The notes beneath the pieces are model-generated. The model made no database searches and was not told the origin of the DNA. It saw only the letters and a program-made list of their open reading frames with translations. A stretch of DNA of 64,000 nt from NCBI RefSeq assembly GCF_001659605.2, contig NC_035171.2, positions 25,027,825 to 25,091,824 on the forward strand, written 5' to 3'. The stretch comes from Manihot esculenta. Its lineage: Eukaryota; Streptophyta; Magnoliopsida; Malpighiales; Euphorbiaceae. Positions 47,382 to 61,020 of the stretch are shown here, one piece after another (the stretch's first letter is position 1; the number at the start of each line of letters is the position of its first letter). A program made the translations under genes and the position numbers.

Positions 47382-49985
47382 TGATGTTGTAAAGATTAAA
47401 TTGATAACGTGGTCGGAATGAAACTGCGCTGTAATTGGATGGCCTGCAAAGAAGAGAACGTGATGTGATGGTGGGTGTCCACGGCAACCACTCCAATACT
47501 CAAGTTAGTAAATCAAAAGATAGAGAGAATGCAATGAATTACTTAAAGTTTGAGCAATATTAGAGAATAATGTACATTTGTCTCTGTGATCGTTGCTCTT
47601 TTATACTGTAAGAGGGTGGGGATAAATATAACATTTCCTGATAATTCGGTAATGGTGTAGCAGACTCATTGGTAAGGGAACTTCACCGGCTAATTGGTTG
47701 GGAATCCCGTAATTTCAAGCATAAAAGAGATCTATTAGATTGTAACGGTTAACGATAACTTTTTTATGGAGTTTCGCCTTAATGTTAAGAGGGCGAGTCT
47801 GTCCAACCTAAGGCCGACCTATCCTGAAGTGTCCGGGTCTTATTTTCTCTCGGTTTCAGGCATTATAGTCGTCAGAGCCTTCTTTTCTATGAGTGGGACC
47901 ATGTATTAGTTTATCAGATCCTTGCCACATAACCCTATCTTATGGTGATAGGTCATTGCCTACTTTGGGCAATTGTCGTGTGATATTAGAGGTCCCCTCA
48001 CTGGTCTTCGATTCTTTGGATTCGAATGTGACAATTGTTTTCATGATTTGGGGCATGAAATGCCTTGCGATCTGGCATGAAATGCCTTTAGATCTTTTTG
48101 TGAACGAGACTAACACCTGGTTAGTCGGCTTGGCGTATGCCCGCTTTATGGTCTTATTTCAGTGGGACTAACACCCGGTCTTTTGGTCTAATAGATTTTT
48201 AAATTATGATATTATTTTAGTGGGAATAACACTCGGATGGTCTGGCGATCGCCTTATGGCTTTTCTTTGTTTATGTTTGTTTCTACGGTCCAACGCCTGG
48301 ATTATGGCTTGAGATACCTTAATATGCGGGACCCATTCATTATTTGTTTCCACGGTCCAACGCCCAAATTATATGTGGGACCTATGCCCGAATGGCCTTA
48401 TGGTCTTTTATTAATTTGTTTGTTTCCACGGTCTAACGCCTGAATTGTGGCCTGGCGATTGCCTTATAGCCCGACATGAATGCCCTGTATGTGGGACCTA
48501 TGTCTGAATAGCCTAGTGGCCTTTTATGAACTTCTTTGTTTTCACGGTCCAACACCCGGATTGTGGCTTGGCGATTGTCCTATGGTCTAGTATGAAATGC
48601 CTCGATATGCGAGACCCATGCCCAGATGGCCTAGTAGTCTCTTAGTAGGACTAACACCTGGATGGTCTAGCAGAACTCGCCTTGCGATCTTTGTTCTTAT
48701 CTCCACGTTTTCAGCCATTCAACATTTCTGATTTTCCTGTTAAAAAAGAAACTCGAAGAATACATCCTAATTTTATAACATTTTCATAAATCACAAATAT
48801 TTTTCTAAAGATAAAAGAAAAGGCTTGGTCATCTATCTTGACCAATTTCAAAACTCGGAGTTTGACCCAGGAGTTAAACATCTGTGATATTCTCCTTATG
48901 GCCATCTTTACTGACACTCGGTCTTGCTACATGAGTAACCCCCACAGGTTCACTATCAGGGGTGGTTTTAGTAATTGTTACCTCGCGCTCGGACCTCCTA
49001 TCTCTTATATTCTTTATGATAAACTTTCGAAGTGTAATGTTTCTTATTAACCTCTCGATCTCGTCTTTCAGATGATGACACTCCTCTGTTGTATGCCCGT
49101 GGTCTTCATAAAAACGACAATACTTGGTCTTATCTCATCTTCCGGCTTTCTTAGGATTGAGTTTAAGAAACCATCTAATTTTTTTGTCATTTTTCCTGAT
49201 CCACACTAAAATATGTGTCCGTGAGTCATTCAATAGAGTGTAATTCTTATAGTTACCTTGATCATTCCTTCCTCAGGAGACTAGGCAACTCTTGTGGTCT
49301 CTCCGACATCCTTGCCTTTCTGGCTTTTAGTCTTACTTTTTACTCGTTCTTTGATCCTCTTCCTATCCTTTTCGGTACCTTTGAGCAGCTCGTACCTACT
49401 TCTTGCTAGCGTCTTTTAGAACATTATCTGATGGCTCTTCTTTTTCGGACTTATCATTTCCTTTACACTGCATCTGAATTACCCCTATTCAAGTCCTTAA
49501 GGCATTTATGGGGACTTTCTCCCTTCCCTTGGGAGCCATGAGTAACGCCTCTCCCCGAACTTTGTATTGTTAAAAAATAACATGCAATCTTCGAATGTAC
49601 TGGAGCATTTGTTCAATGCTCAGATTGTTGAGATTTTCTTCATTGACCATTGAGGGCGTGTTTTATCCATTGCCATGGGTGGAAGAAATGATGGCGTCCT
49701 TATTGACAGCAACCTTAGCAGCAGCTTGAGAATTTTTAGCCATGGAAGAGAAATGTGAGATTTCTTTTTAAGAGAAAAGGAGATAAGAGACCGGTATTAA
49801 TTCAAATGAATTTCCAACAATGAAATCAAATGATGTTGCAAGGATTAAATTGATAAAGTGGCCGAAATATAGCTACGCTATGATTGGATAGAACCTGCGA
49901 AGAAGAAAACGCGAGGTAGTGGTGAATGTCCACGACAGTTACTCCAACGTTCAAATCAATAAATCAAAAGATATAGAGAATGCTA
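47382..49985 (-). mobile_element. Decayed Ty3/gypsy (Tat-like) element with internal deletion
   Basis: Two direct repeats, 47382-47533 and 49831-49985, start TGATGTTG(T/C)AA and share phrases such as AAATCAAAAGATA(G/T)AGAGAATGC; they are the 3' ends of its LTRs. Next to the right copy, the minus strand reads TTTGATTTCATTGTTGG, a worn TGGCGCCGTTG-type primer binding site. A Gag remnant starts at ATG 49743 (MAKNSQAAAKVA) and ends with YCRFYEDHGHTTEECHHL (about 49125-49070), the Tat-type C/H knuckle; it is broken by many stops. No RT, RNase H or integrase is seen, so Pol is deleted. The right LTR is truncated near 49985. Confidence 0.72.
47990..48690. repeat. Degenerate minisatellite inside the decayed element
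   Basis: About five to six diverged copies of a ~100-130-bp unit containing TTTCCACGGTCCAACGCC, TGGCGATTGCCTTATGG and GTGGGACC(C/T)ATG. GC content is clearly higher than the neighbourhood. It probably lies in or next to the 3' LTR. Confidence 0.75.
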
Positions 49986-52900
49986 TAACTAAACATAATA
50001 TAATCTTTCTATTATAATTTTTAAACTTTTAAAAGAAAAAAAATAAAATAAAATTTCCAATAAAACTTCTAAAAACTTTGTTTTAATGTTTCTATAATAA
50101 ATAAATTCTCTTTTATTTTTTATAACAAAACTATATAGTTTTATTTAAAATTATATAATATCTAAAATTAAATAGTTTAACTAAATATTATTATTTTTAA
50201 ATAGACACAATTATTTTAATTTAATTTATTTTTAATTTCATCAAATTATATTTTATTAATATATACAATATACTTGACGTATATATATGTAAGAGTAATA
50301 ATAGCAATTACATGTAATTGATTTTAATAATTTATATTCGATTAGTATAAATTTTATTAATATAGAGATAATATATAATATAATCTATTTAAATAAAATA
50401 AAATATAATTAACTAATTAAATTATACTCTTATAAATTTTTAATAATTAATTACCAATTAAAATATATAATAATTATATATATATATACCCTTATAGCTA
50501 CTAATAACAATTATAAATATATATACATACACATATCGATTAATATATAATTATTTTAGTAATTTATACTCTATTAGTATAATTATATTAATATTAAGAT
50601 AGTGTTTATACATAATCTATTTATATAGAATAAATTTTAATTAATTAATGAATTAGTTAAATTATACTATTATAAATATTTAGTAATTGATCAGTGACTA
50701 AAATATATAATAATTTTATATTATTATTATAAATATAAATAATAATAATTATTATTATAAGTATATATATATAATTATTTTAGTAATTTATATTCTAATG
50801 TTATAACTCTAATAGTAAATTCTATCAGTGTATATTATATATATATATATAATCTATTTAAATGGAACAAATTATAATCAACTAACTAATTCGCTAAATA
50901 AAATGGTAAGAAGTATTTAATAATTAAATAATATTATAATTATATGTGTAATTTTATTGAAATTATATGATATATAAAGCATATTATTAAAACAATATAT
51001 TAGAGTTATAGTATTATTATAAAAATAATATATATATAAATCAGTTTTTCAGTACGGATTTAGTACGATTTTGATTCAGTTTCAATATGGTTCATGACAA
51101 AGAATCAGAATCAAAATCAAATATCTAAATAAATTTGATTCGGTACGATTCAATTCTTACACCATTGATTTTTTTTCAGTTTCGATTCGTTTCGATATGG
51201 TTCTTCGATTCGATTTGATATTCTCAGGAACTCTAATTATAAATAATGTTACAATTGTGGTTCAATGAATAAATTTCTTCATACCATAAACACAAACCTT
51301 ATTCCCTTCTTTCATGTATTTTTGAAATAGTTTTTGTGATTTAGAGATGAATATCCATGGCAGGAGTTTAATAGGCTTGATTTTATGTAATTAAATGAGC
51401 AAGAATTTAGGGATGCAATAAGAGAAACACACTGAATGTTGAGAGAATGGGTCAACAAGCTGTTTGGTAATAAGGAAAGTAGAGAGAAAAGGAGTACAGA
51501 AAGGGAAAAAAAAATTATAAGAACAGGGGAAGAATTAGAAGAACCCTACGTTTAAGAAAGGAGGATTATTAAAACCAGAAGGAAGGATTAATAATCCTGT
51601 AATTCCATTCTTCAGTGTCATCATTCTCTGCTATGGCCAAGAATCAACATCTCTGATACGAATTGATGCAAACAAAATTTAAGAAACCAAAAACAAAGGT
51701 TGAGTGAAGAAATTTGTTATAAATTTTTATATATTTTATACATTAGTTTAAAGAAAAATACCTATGTTTCATAGCAATACGCGAGTAATGATCTAGTTAA
51801 TCAATAAAATTGAAAATTCAAGTCCTCAACGAAGAACTCCAATGTAAGCTTTTCTTTTCTATTTAGTTTTATTTAATGGATTGCTTTTTTTAGGGTTAGG
51901 AAAATAGCAACTCAATTCAAACCGTAAAAAGTTATTTGATTTACTTTAGTAAATTGGGGATTTTACTTCGATTCAATCTCTTATATGTTTAACGTTGCTT
52001 GGTGTTTTTTCACAGAGTTTGCATGATCTAATACATCAAATAAAGGGTGAAATTTGATACAACAACAAGAGCTTGAACTTAGAATTTTTAACCTAGAAAT
52101 AGTCCAAAAGTCTTTGAGGAATTTTGTTAAATAATTAAATAACATAATGGGTTTAATTAACATAATACCATGGAAATGGATATTAGTTTGATATAATACA
52201 AAGAACATCAGATTACTAGGAGTAAAATACATTGTAATTTAATGAATTGAGTTATATATCAATAATATATAAATTTATATGAGACCCTTTTGATTGTGAC
52301 ATTGACATGTATTCATGATCCTGGCAAATTTGGTAATCGCGGAGAATCTATCTCGGTACACATTGGATAAGCTGGACATGGTTCGGTAAAATCAAGGTGT
52401 GATTCCAACCACTTACACACATCGTTTTCTCATATTATCGCTGAGTCATAAATGCGCATACGGTAAATTAGATTGATATGACGCACGCGATAAATAAGGT
52501 ATGAGATAGCTTACTCTATATTTATTAGCCAACTGCTCACCGTTAATAAACCACCAAATACACTTACAAGAAAAACATTCCCGTCTAATCTGATGGGACA
52601 TAATAGAAGGATGTCAGAATGAAACTGTATATATATCATTAATCTAAACCCAAATAAGGGACATTCCTAAATTTTGAATCCTTACTGAATCTACTACACT
52701 TATTTTCTCTAAAAAAAACCTTAATATCTCCTGAGCAATTAATTCATTAAATCTCATTTATTTTTTGCATTCACTTTCTTTGAATTAATTTCAGATCATT
52801 GATTTCCTCACTAAATTAAAGTCTAGGTGTCCACATCAAGATTACCGGATCTCAATTCATTATATATCATAGTTAGTTTATAGTTAGTTAATTGATATTT

Positions 52901-53758
52901 ATAAATCTAACTGGTTATTTAGTTTATTTATTGAATTTGATGGATTATCTTAATTAATAATATTAATTTTAAATTTAGTTTTATAATTTGGCATAAATTC
53001 ACTCATTCACAAAATTGCAATTATTACCTACCGCTGATTCAATATATTAATAAGACATGTTATCTTCCGGTGATTATAGTTCAATTTCCTTCCCAGAAAA
53101 ATTCCAAAAATAAACCCATCTCCAAAAGCTTCTCAAATCCATTAACACAAATCCCAAAATTCAGAGATCTTCAATCTTCCCATCCAATCCAATTGAATGG
53201 ATTTGGATTATTTTCATGAGTTATTAATTATTAATAATTCGATAATACGAAAAATAAGAAGAGTTTATATTAAAAAAATACCAATTACTACAAAATAAAA
53301 AAAAATCTCATCAAATAACATAAAGCAACTAAATTTAAAAAGAAAATTAATTATTAATTATTAAATTACTAATATATTATCATTTAATTTTAATTCAAAT
53401 ATATTATTTGTATTAAATTAATATTATATATAATACAAAAGATTACTCAATATAATATAAATAAAAAATATTATATGTGGAATAAATATCTTAATATAAG
53501 TACAATCAATTTAATTTCTTTTATATATATAATATATATATACATATATAATATACAAATTTCACCAATTTTATTAATTTAAACACTTAATTTATGAAAT
53601 TAATAAGATAATAATAAACATAAGATAATCATAAGATTATCAGTATAAGCAAGTGAAAGTAGCGATAATAATAATAGTGAAATAAAAAAGATATTTTTAA
53701 AAATATAAAAAGAGTATAGACTTAAAAAGATATACAATATATAAAAAAGAATTATATA
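49986..53758. other. Very AT-rich intergenic region
   Basis: No gene recognised. Many (TA)n tracts (for example near 50475, 50770, 50845) and a short stretch at about 51040-51220 with TTCGGTACGATTC / GATTCGTTTCGATATGG phrases that may be a remnant of a MITE related to the TTCGGTTCGG families. 52300-53200 is less AT-rich but shows no coding pattern. Confidence 0.55.
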
Positions 53759-53990
53759 TGTTGAATCCACATCGGTTGTTGTTGAAAGGGGTAATGTACC
53801 CCTTATATAAATTATAGGCAATCATCCTCCTTGAGCTAGCTTTTGTGGTGAGTTAGGCCTTACCCAAATTTAACATGGTATCAGAGCCTCCCCATCCAAT
53901 GTTGAGCCTTCCATAAATACGTCACGCACCAGTAAAATTCTGGACGTGAGGGGTGTGTTGAATCCCACATCGATTTTATTCATTACTTAT
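53759..53990 (+). mobile_element. TRIM-like LTR retroelement remnant
   Basis: A 117-bp LTR (53759-53875) starts TGTTGAATCCACATCGGTTG and ends TTTAACA. It is followed at once by TGGTATCAGAGC (53876-53887), the tRNA-iMet primer binding site. About 70 bases later GTGAGGGGTG resembles a polypurine tract, and a second LTR start TGTTGAATCCCACATCG appears at 53956 but loses similarity after about 17 bases. No coding space: a terminal-repeat retrotransposon in miniature, truncated at the right. Confidence 0.75.
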
Positions 53991-54624
53991 ATCATATCTA
54001 TCAAGAGTATTTATATTGATAATTAATATTTATTATTTTATATTAAGATTATATTTATGATTTAATATATTAAATTTATTCTTTTTTATTATAAATTTTA
54101 AATTAAATTAATCATATTTTTTAATTTATTTATATTTCTAAAAAATAGTTAAAAAAAAAGGAAATACACAACTTGCTCATTTTAGCATAGGAACCCAAAT
54201 ATAATTATTTTCCGCTCTTTCTTACAGGAGGGAATGTTTTCCTCTCCTACTCTTATAATCTATTCCAATAAAAATAAGAAAATTAGAGTTCCTTTTTATT
54301 ATTTTCTCACCATTTCCCCTGCTCAATTTCTCTTTATTTCTCCTGCACAATTAAAGCATCCAAACAAAGGCTTAAAGGACAATACTTTCTATCAGTAACT
54401 ACAGAATTCACATACAAAAATCACACTGATTGCAACAAATTTACCATTTGAAATACACTTCTTCCTATATTTTGAGTAGCCATAAATACTAATAATTATA
54501 TGGAAAAAATATAATTTTTCAATTATTGAACAGAGACTTTGCACATTTTACGTGTGTTCATCAGTAAAATTTCAGAAAAAAAAGTCATTATAAAGAGGAG
54601 GAAAAAGAATACTACCATCAACTT
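53991..54624. other. AT-rich spacer and 3' flank of HCF136
   Basis: No gene recognised. The 3' UTR of the minus-strand HCF136 gene must lie in its right part. Confidence 0.5.
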
Positions 54625-57600
54625 TTATCCAAGGTATCGAAGCAAGACTCCATCATTTCCTAGCACAAATCCCTTTCTATCATCGATAAACCTGCAAAAG
54701 AAATATCCCAAATCCTTCTAAAACCACCATCTTGAGGATGAATCTGTTTAGGAAGCTAAACATAAACAATCATTGGCCAGTTAAAGACCGGAGATTTACG
54801 TGTTGTACAACATAAACAAGTATTGACTGAAATGAAATTGTAAAGGCTTTATGTACCCTGAAGAATCTTCCATTTTTCTTTGTTTCCTATTATTTTCTTC
54901 AAATGATAAAGATAAGCTATTTCATTTTCTATAAAGCAGCACTCAAATATCTTAAGTAATTGAGTGGAGGGGAAAGAGCGCTCTTATTTTTTTATTTTTT
55001 TTTTACTTTTATTTTTTTGGTTTGAGAGGGGATGGGGGGGAAGGTGTGAGGGGATTTTAGCAGTTTGAGCATGATTGCTAAAATTGATAAGCATGTCTGG
55101 ATTAAAATTGAAATCGGTAACATGGACAATGTTGTGGATTACTTTTGTCTGTTGGACGGATAATTGAGCTAAAATCGAAACCAATGTCAAAATTCTTTTT
55201 TTAAAAGAAAAAAATGGCTAAAATTTAAAAGAAGGCATAAAGGTTTTGATTTTCTTATCTTGATTTTTCAACTGAGAAAATAATGTCTAATTTTTTAATA
55301 AGATCAAGCTTACTTCACTGAATACAGATTTGCAGCAATATTGTCAGCTGCTTTGTCACGAGTCCATGTTTTACCACCATTAGTGGTTCTTAACAGAATT
55401 CCACTGCCTCCTGCTGCCCAAGCCTCATCCTGCAGCAAAATGAAGCCATTTACCTATGAAATACACTACCACCAACATGCAGAGTATCATATTGATATTT
55501 TGGTGAGTAAATTACAACCTTGGATCGGTATCCAACATCAAGAATGCCAAAACCTCGACTTTGCACTGGAACTTCTTCAAAATCCTCTGTTATCTGGAAC
55601 ATGAGTTATACTTCAATAACGATGTGATAGGAAGCAGCAGAAATAAAATAAGGGGAAAAAATCAACTCCATCCATCTTCTATCTTTTTGTAAAAAAAAAT
55701 AAAATTCTGAATATAAAATCCATCTCTACTTTTTTTTTTTTTTTCTGGTTGTTGTTCTCGACAAAAGATGCGCATGATTCATTTATTTTGTTATTCATTA
55801 CTGTTTCAACTTACACTAAACAACTTTCTGTGATTTCCTACTTTTAGTCAACAAAAATTTGTAAAAAAGCATATATGCAGGAACATTTCATAAGATTTTT
55901 GTGCTCAAAAAACAAACATTCTAAAATTTACTTACTCCTGTGCCTTTACTGAGAAAAAGTCCCCCACCACGGACAAGAAGCCAAAGACCACCATCAGCTC
56001 TCCATCCCATGTTTTGAATTCTTCTTGCAACTGCTCTGTTATGTGGCTGCCAGAATGGCTGCAAATAGTGGAAATCAAAGAATCCAAATTGATATAATTG
56101 CACATTCATATCAAAATCAAAACTCAGAGCGAAAATAAGGCACAAACCAATAAAATGAAATGGGCATAAAATGAAAATAAAAATGTAAAAGAAGTCAAGG
56201 GGCAGATAGATATGAAAATACAGAGTTAATTTGGCCTCTTCTCATTAAATCTCCAAGAAACGGAAAGGAGATGTAACCCAGGAATCATATTTCAAAGGTT
56301 AGGACTTAATTGTTTACATCAATAGAGGTTAGCATACAAGACTGATTTCACAGCGAATACCAATAGATTGGTGGTCTTTAGTTTTATTCCATATGATAAA
56401 AGTATCGACTGTTGAAGATCATTTGATAATAAACACACTGAAATGAGAAGGTACAAAATGGGTATCTGCAAGTGCACAACAAGTTTGGAATAGATTCCAG
56501 CACACAAGCAAATGAGACAGTGACAAGGAATTAAAAAGACAATAAGCAGAAGATAAAAAGAATAAAATAAATAAACTAAAAAAAGAGACTGATCCTGTAT
56601 TTTATGGTTCAGAATGTCAATTTTTTTACTGATAATTTTACAAAGGACAATTTTGTTAAGCATGAGGAAGAGGAGTCCATTAATTACTGGTTAGCTTGAA
56701 ACTTTCAAAACCTGCTAGACTCCCTTGCCTAGATAGAATAATTGCAGCCCTTATTCCAAAAAGTTATCTCATTTAATCATCTTTTTCCATTCCTAAGAGT
56801 CTCACTATATCCGTCAGCAAATGACTCTGAAGAATATGAGACTAGAGGCTTTAATTGGAAGTTGTTGTTACAATCATTCACAAATAATAGAAAAACAATA
56901 TAAAATGTTCATGTAGTCATAAGTCTATTCCACAATAAATCCACTAATTAAAAAAAATTTGCAACCACTAATTATTTTTTCTCCCTCATAAATCACTCAC
57001 AAATTACCAACTGTCATAAACTTGGGAGCCTTGATGCATGCTCTATCAGATTCTCACTTTGGTTGCATATACTTTCCTAACAACCTCTCCCATAATAGCC
57101 ACAACTTTTCCTTCTTATAAGCCACTGCCACAATGGTGTACTACAAGAACTCAAACTTGGACTTTACAAATCTAGTCCCAAACAGAAATAAAGCATCTTC
57201 CTTTTTCAGCTTTAATTTCTTTCTAATAAAGTTCTACTTAAAACTTTCTAAATAAATTTTAACTCTAAACTTCCTATTTAATTTGTTTAACTTCTAATTC
57301 CTAATATTCTTTGAACATGGTTGTTTAACTTCTAATTCCTAATATTCTTTGAACATGGTTCTAATGATCACCACCTCCCAGTTAATTTGTATTAGTTTTC
57401 ACAACCTCTGCAAAAATCAACTTTTTCTTGGGTACTCTCTTGCTCTATTGATTGTTGGTATGGCCCTTGTTTCAATTTGCATGCTTCCAACTGGTATGCT
57501 CCCTTCAAACTTTTAGATATTATTTGCACCAAACTTCTTGCCTTTCATGATTATAAGAGCAACTTATCTAACTCTTATGACCCTACCTTGAATAGAACAC

Positions 57601-59783
57601 TCAATCCAAAGAATCTAACTTACATAAGGAAATCAAGTTCCTCTTAAACTTAGGAACATATCTCACTTTATCGAACACTTTCACAAGATTATCACGTAGC
57701 TTGATCTTTATTTTACCAATAACTTCAACTTCCACTTTATTCCAATCGGCTAGCTTCACCAATAGTCTTGAGTCATTCAAGGGTTTAGCTACTTATAGTT
57801 TTTTTTAACTAGTTCAGAGGAGGGATTTGTGCATCACATGTCATCCTCTCCATATAAATATGCAATGAAATTAATTAATTTTCTATATCAGGAGTAAACA
57901 CATTGCAATTTTTTCAACAAATAACTGTTAGCTACTGTCAAAAAATTGCAATTGCATTCATCAATGAAGATCTTTTTCTTCTTTTTGTTCTCTTTTTAAA
58001 AGATGAAGTAAAAGATGTCTAAGCCACATCTTTATCAAAGTCACATGCACCCTCTCCCCCTCAATTGAAATGCCACCAAATTCACCAACTTAGTATTTTG
58101 TATTGAACCTCATCCAAACTAGAGTTAAGATAAAGTGCTAGTGATTGCTAGAGTTAGATCTCTAGGCTTCAAGTTTTCAAAAGCGTGTCAAAAAGGATCA
58201 ATTGCCATGTGAACAACGTGAGGAGGTTAAGAGAAAGCATGCCCCATGAAAACTAAAAGTATAACATGAAATGTAATTACAAGGATAGCCAGACATCAAA
58301 GGAAAGGAGAACCTCACCTGTCCGGGTTCCCATGTCAAATAAAAGTTACCACGGCTTGAGACAGCTACATAGTTTCCATCAGGAGAGCGATTCACAGTAT
58401 TAAAAGTCCCTGTATAGTAACTTGCACCACTAATACCACTAGAAACTGTTCTGCAGCAATGATAAAGCTAAGTGAACATCTAGCCGGTTAGTGATTAAAA
58501 ATCATTGAATAAAGAGATATCACAATACTCCAACTTTAAATTTAATAAACTGCTTGAGCTTAAAAAGAAGGACATAGATATGAAAATTGAAAATCATCTC
58601 CGGTCCAGCAATCAGTAATCTAAAACACTCGGGGTACAATTGTATAATGCAAGCACATAAAATAAAGTATCCAGACGGATGAAAGAGACACACACAATCA
58701 TCTCATGGACTGCAAAATTATCTTTGACACAAGTACTATAAATCATACAGGGAAGAGCCAATATGCATAAAAACTAGCAAGAAAAGGATTACTCAATTAT
58801 AACATACGTATGTAGATATGAAGCAGAATAAAAACAAGCATTCATGTGAGAAACCACGAGCAACAAATATTTAACTTGTTAATCTACAAATTCAAGTATT
58901 TAACGGAATATATAAAATAGATTTTCAGCAGAAGCATACCTACCTATTAAGAGTTGCCGAAACCGTCTCCTGAACTGCAGCCCTCCAGTTATAACCCCCA
59001 TTTGATGTGACATATATTGCACCTTCGTCAGTCACCATCTCTGCACTTTTTTCTCCAGTTGCTTTTATATATACCTGCAGATGTTGTACCAGAGCCAACA
59101 AGGGTAACCTTTGCGTATCACTATCAAGTATCTAAAAAATACATAGAAGGTTAAGGTTACCATATCTCCAGGAAGTTGAGCACTGAGAGGTATCCTCTGC
59201 CAGGTTTCTCCAGCATCGGAGGTGTACAGCAAAATTGCAGGTTTTCCAACGATCCATCCCTCTTTACCGTTGAAGCTAATGGAATTGAATCTATAGTTGA
59301 AATCCTCATCTTCAGCCGATGGTATTGAACGCGAAACCCAAGTTTCTCCACCATCTTTAGTCTCCAAAATAGTTTGCCTGGTTCCCAGCAGGAAACCTAC
59401 AAATCGGAAAAATTCCCATCAACTTTTTTTGCGCTTTCTGGAATCATTAAATAAAGGAAAAGAGAGGAAAGAAAGTTACCATGATTCATATCATCGGGGA
59501 CGAAGGCTATGTCGAGGAGGACGACACCAGGGTCAATGGGTAGGGAAATTTTATCCCACTCGGAAAGGGTCTCTTCAGCGTTGGCCGGTTGGTGGATTAG
59601 TGGAGCTAGCAAGGGAAGTGAAATAGCCGCTGTTTGGGATAAGAAATGCCTGCGATTGAAGTGGTGGTGCTGAAGGCCATGGAGAGAGGCCCTGGGACTG
59701 TGCGAGAAGTGAGGTTGAGGATGGAAGTTTGGTCTCTTAAAGAGAAGAACCTTCGCTGTGAATGCAGAGGTTGAAGAGGCCAT
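54625..59783 (-). CDS. HCF136: Photosystem II stability/assembly factor HCF136, chloroplast lumen
   Basis: Eight minus-strand exons (59783-59480, 59396-59161, 59074-58944, 58450-58318, 56058-55936, 55593-55519, 55429-55314, 54691-54625) join in frame to 394 residues. HCF136 (YCF48 family) is a thylakoid-lumen seven-bladed propeller that binds newly made D1 and is needed for early PSII reaction-centre assembly. The start is a bipartite transit peptide: a Ser/Phe-rich stroma-targeting part, then twin-arginine RRHFLSQ, a hydrophobic stretch and a PANA-EE cleavage-like site, indicating Tat import. The mature protein keeps conserved blocks [74 protein letters not shown] and [11 protein letters not shown] at the C-terminus. 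An upstream in-frame ATG at 59804 would add seven residues (MTIVVAT); I prefer MASS at 59783. Introns are GT-AG; intron 4 (2.26 kb) holds a copia fragment. Confidence 0.96.
57285..57360. repeat. 38-bp tandem duplication in HCF136 intron 4
   Basis: Two identical copies (57285-57322, 57323-57360) of a unit starting GTTTAACTTCTAATTCC. It lies at the edge of the copia fragment. Confidence 0.9.
57400..58160 (-). mobile_element. Decayed Ty1/copia fragment in HCF136 intron 4
   Basis: In one minus-strand frame about 57615-57785 reads [19 protein letters not shown] then [18 protein letters not shown], which matches the conserved copia segment between protease and integrase (the R-x-VP-x-L-K-R-NLISLG motif). 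Stops and frameshifts surround it. It is sense-oriented with respect to HCF136 and is removed by splicing. Boundaries are approximate. Confidence 0.7.
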
Positions 59784-59804
59784 TGTCGCAACCACTATCG
59801 TCAC

Positions 59805-61020
59805 TCTCTCTTATCCAAAGGTTATTATCATCAACGGCTACGCGGGTGTTTTCAAGCGTCTCCAATTCCAATGTGAATTATGAAGGAAATTTAATTATTT
59901 AATTTTAGTAATTTAAGAATTTTTTTAAGGCAAGAAACATTTTATTTATTTTATAAATAGGTCGTAGATTGCTTTTATATGTCTTTTTTTTTTCATATAA
60001 TTTATGAATACTTCATAACTGCTAACTAGAAACTTCCACCCGTCACATGATATCAAAATTGAATTGAAATGATTAAGATTACGACCAACCTATGAATGTT
60101 CTAATGTTTGCTTCTTTGAACTTGTTACTTCCCCACCCAGCATTACCACCGGTCTGGGCTATTGGAGCTGGCTAAGACTTATAAAGTAAACAGCAGATTT
60201 TCATGCGGGATTGTTCCTCGGCACTGAACTCCTTTACTCTTTGAATCTCTCGAAAAACTTTAACATCCTCGAAATCAGAAGACTATGCGGAGAGTTTCCC
60301 AAGATGAGGTCTCCAGGTAAAGGGATTTTTAAGATTAGTCATCCGATAGCATCATAAGAGTGTGCGTGGAAAAGTGAGAGCGCAAGGGTTATTGTTCAAA
60401 AGAGAATTTGGTTGTGATTTTAGTACTGGCTTTTGTTTGAGTCTATTTCTTTATTTTCCTATTAGATCATTGGTGCCATTTTTCGGTTGTCTTCGGCCAG
60501 GGAGGGTTGGCTTCTCTTTTATTTGTCTATTTTTGTGTTTTTGTGAATCTCTACCCTCGATTTTCCTTCTCCTTCGCCGTGGGTAGAGATTTATTTCTCT
60601 TTTTACTTTTTTTATTGTTTTTCATGTCCGATGTCGGCTATGGAAAAGTTTTGTGGACCTGAGTTGATGGTGTTTTGATATGACTTCCAAGGATCTGTTG
60701 AGGTTCGTCCGATGATTTTGCTCCCGTCGGCCATTAGACAATGGCTACACTTTGTCGCGTCTCTCCCAATCGATATGCAGGTGTTATTCTTCTAACCGAT
60801 TGTGTTTACATGTCGCTTTTGTTTGTTTTCTTATGTATTGGTCAACTTCTGTGCATTCCATCATTTGCTCATATTGTTGTTCTCTATTTTGTGATAGAGG
60901 AGCTGCAATTACCATGCGATTTTCTCCGATAGTGTCTGCTGGCATTTCGATTTTGAATTGTTTTGTTTGATTTGATTTTTGTTTGGTTTAGTTTGATTTG
61001 GGTTGGCCTATTTTACTTTG
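59805..61020 (+). other. Region upstream of HCF136 with a possible divergent first exon
   Basis: 59805-60180 serves as HCF136 upstream region. At 60284 an ATG opens MRRVSQDEVSR, and GTCTCCAG|GTAAAGG at about 60309-60323 is a near-consensus splice donor, so this could be the first exon of a plus-strand gene divergent from HCF136. No continuing exon is recognised before the copia remnant. 60360-61020 has short open frames on plus without known similarity. Confidence 0.3.
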
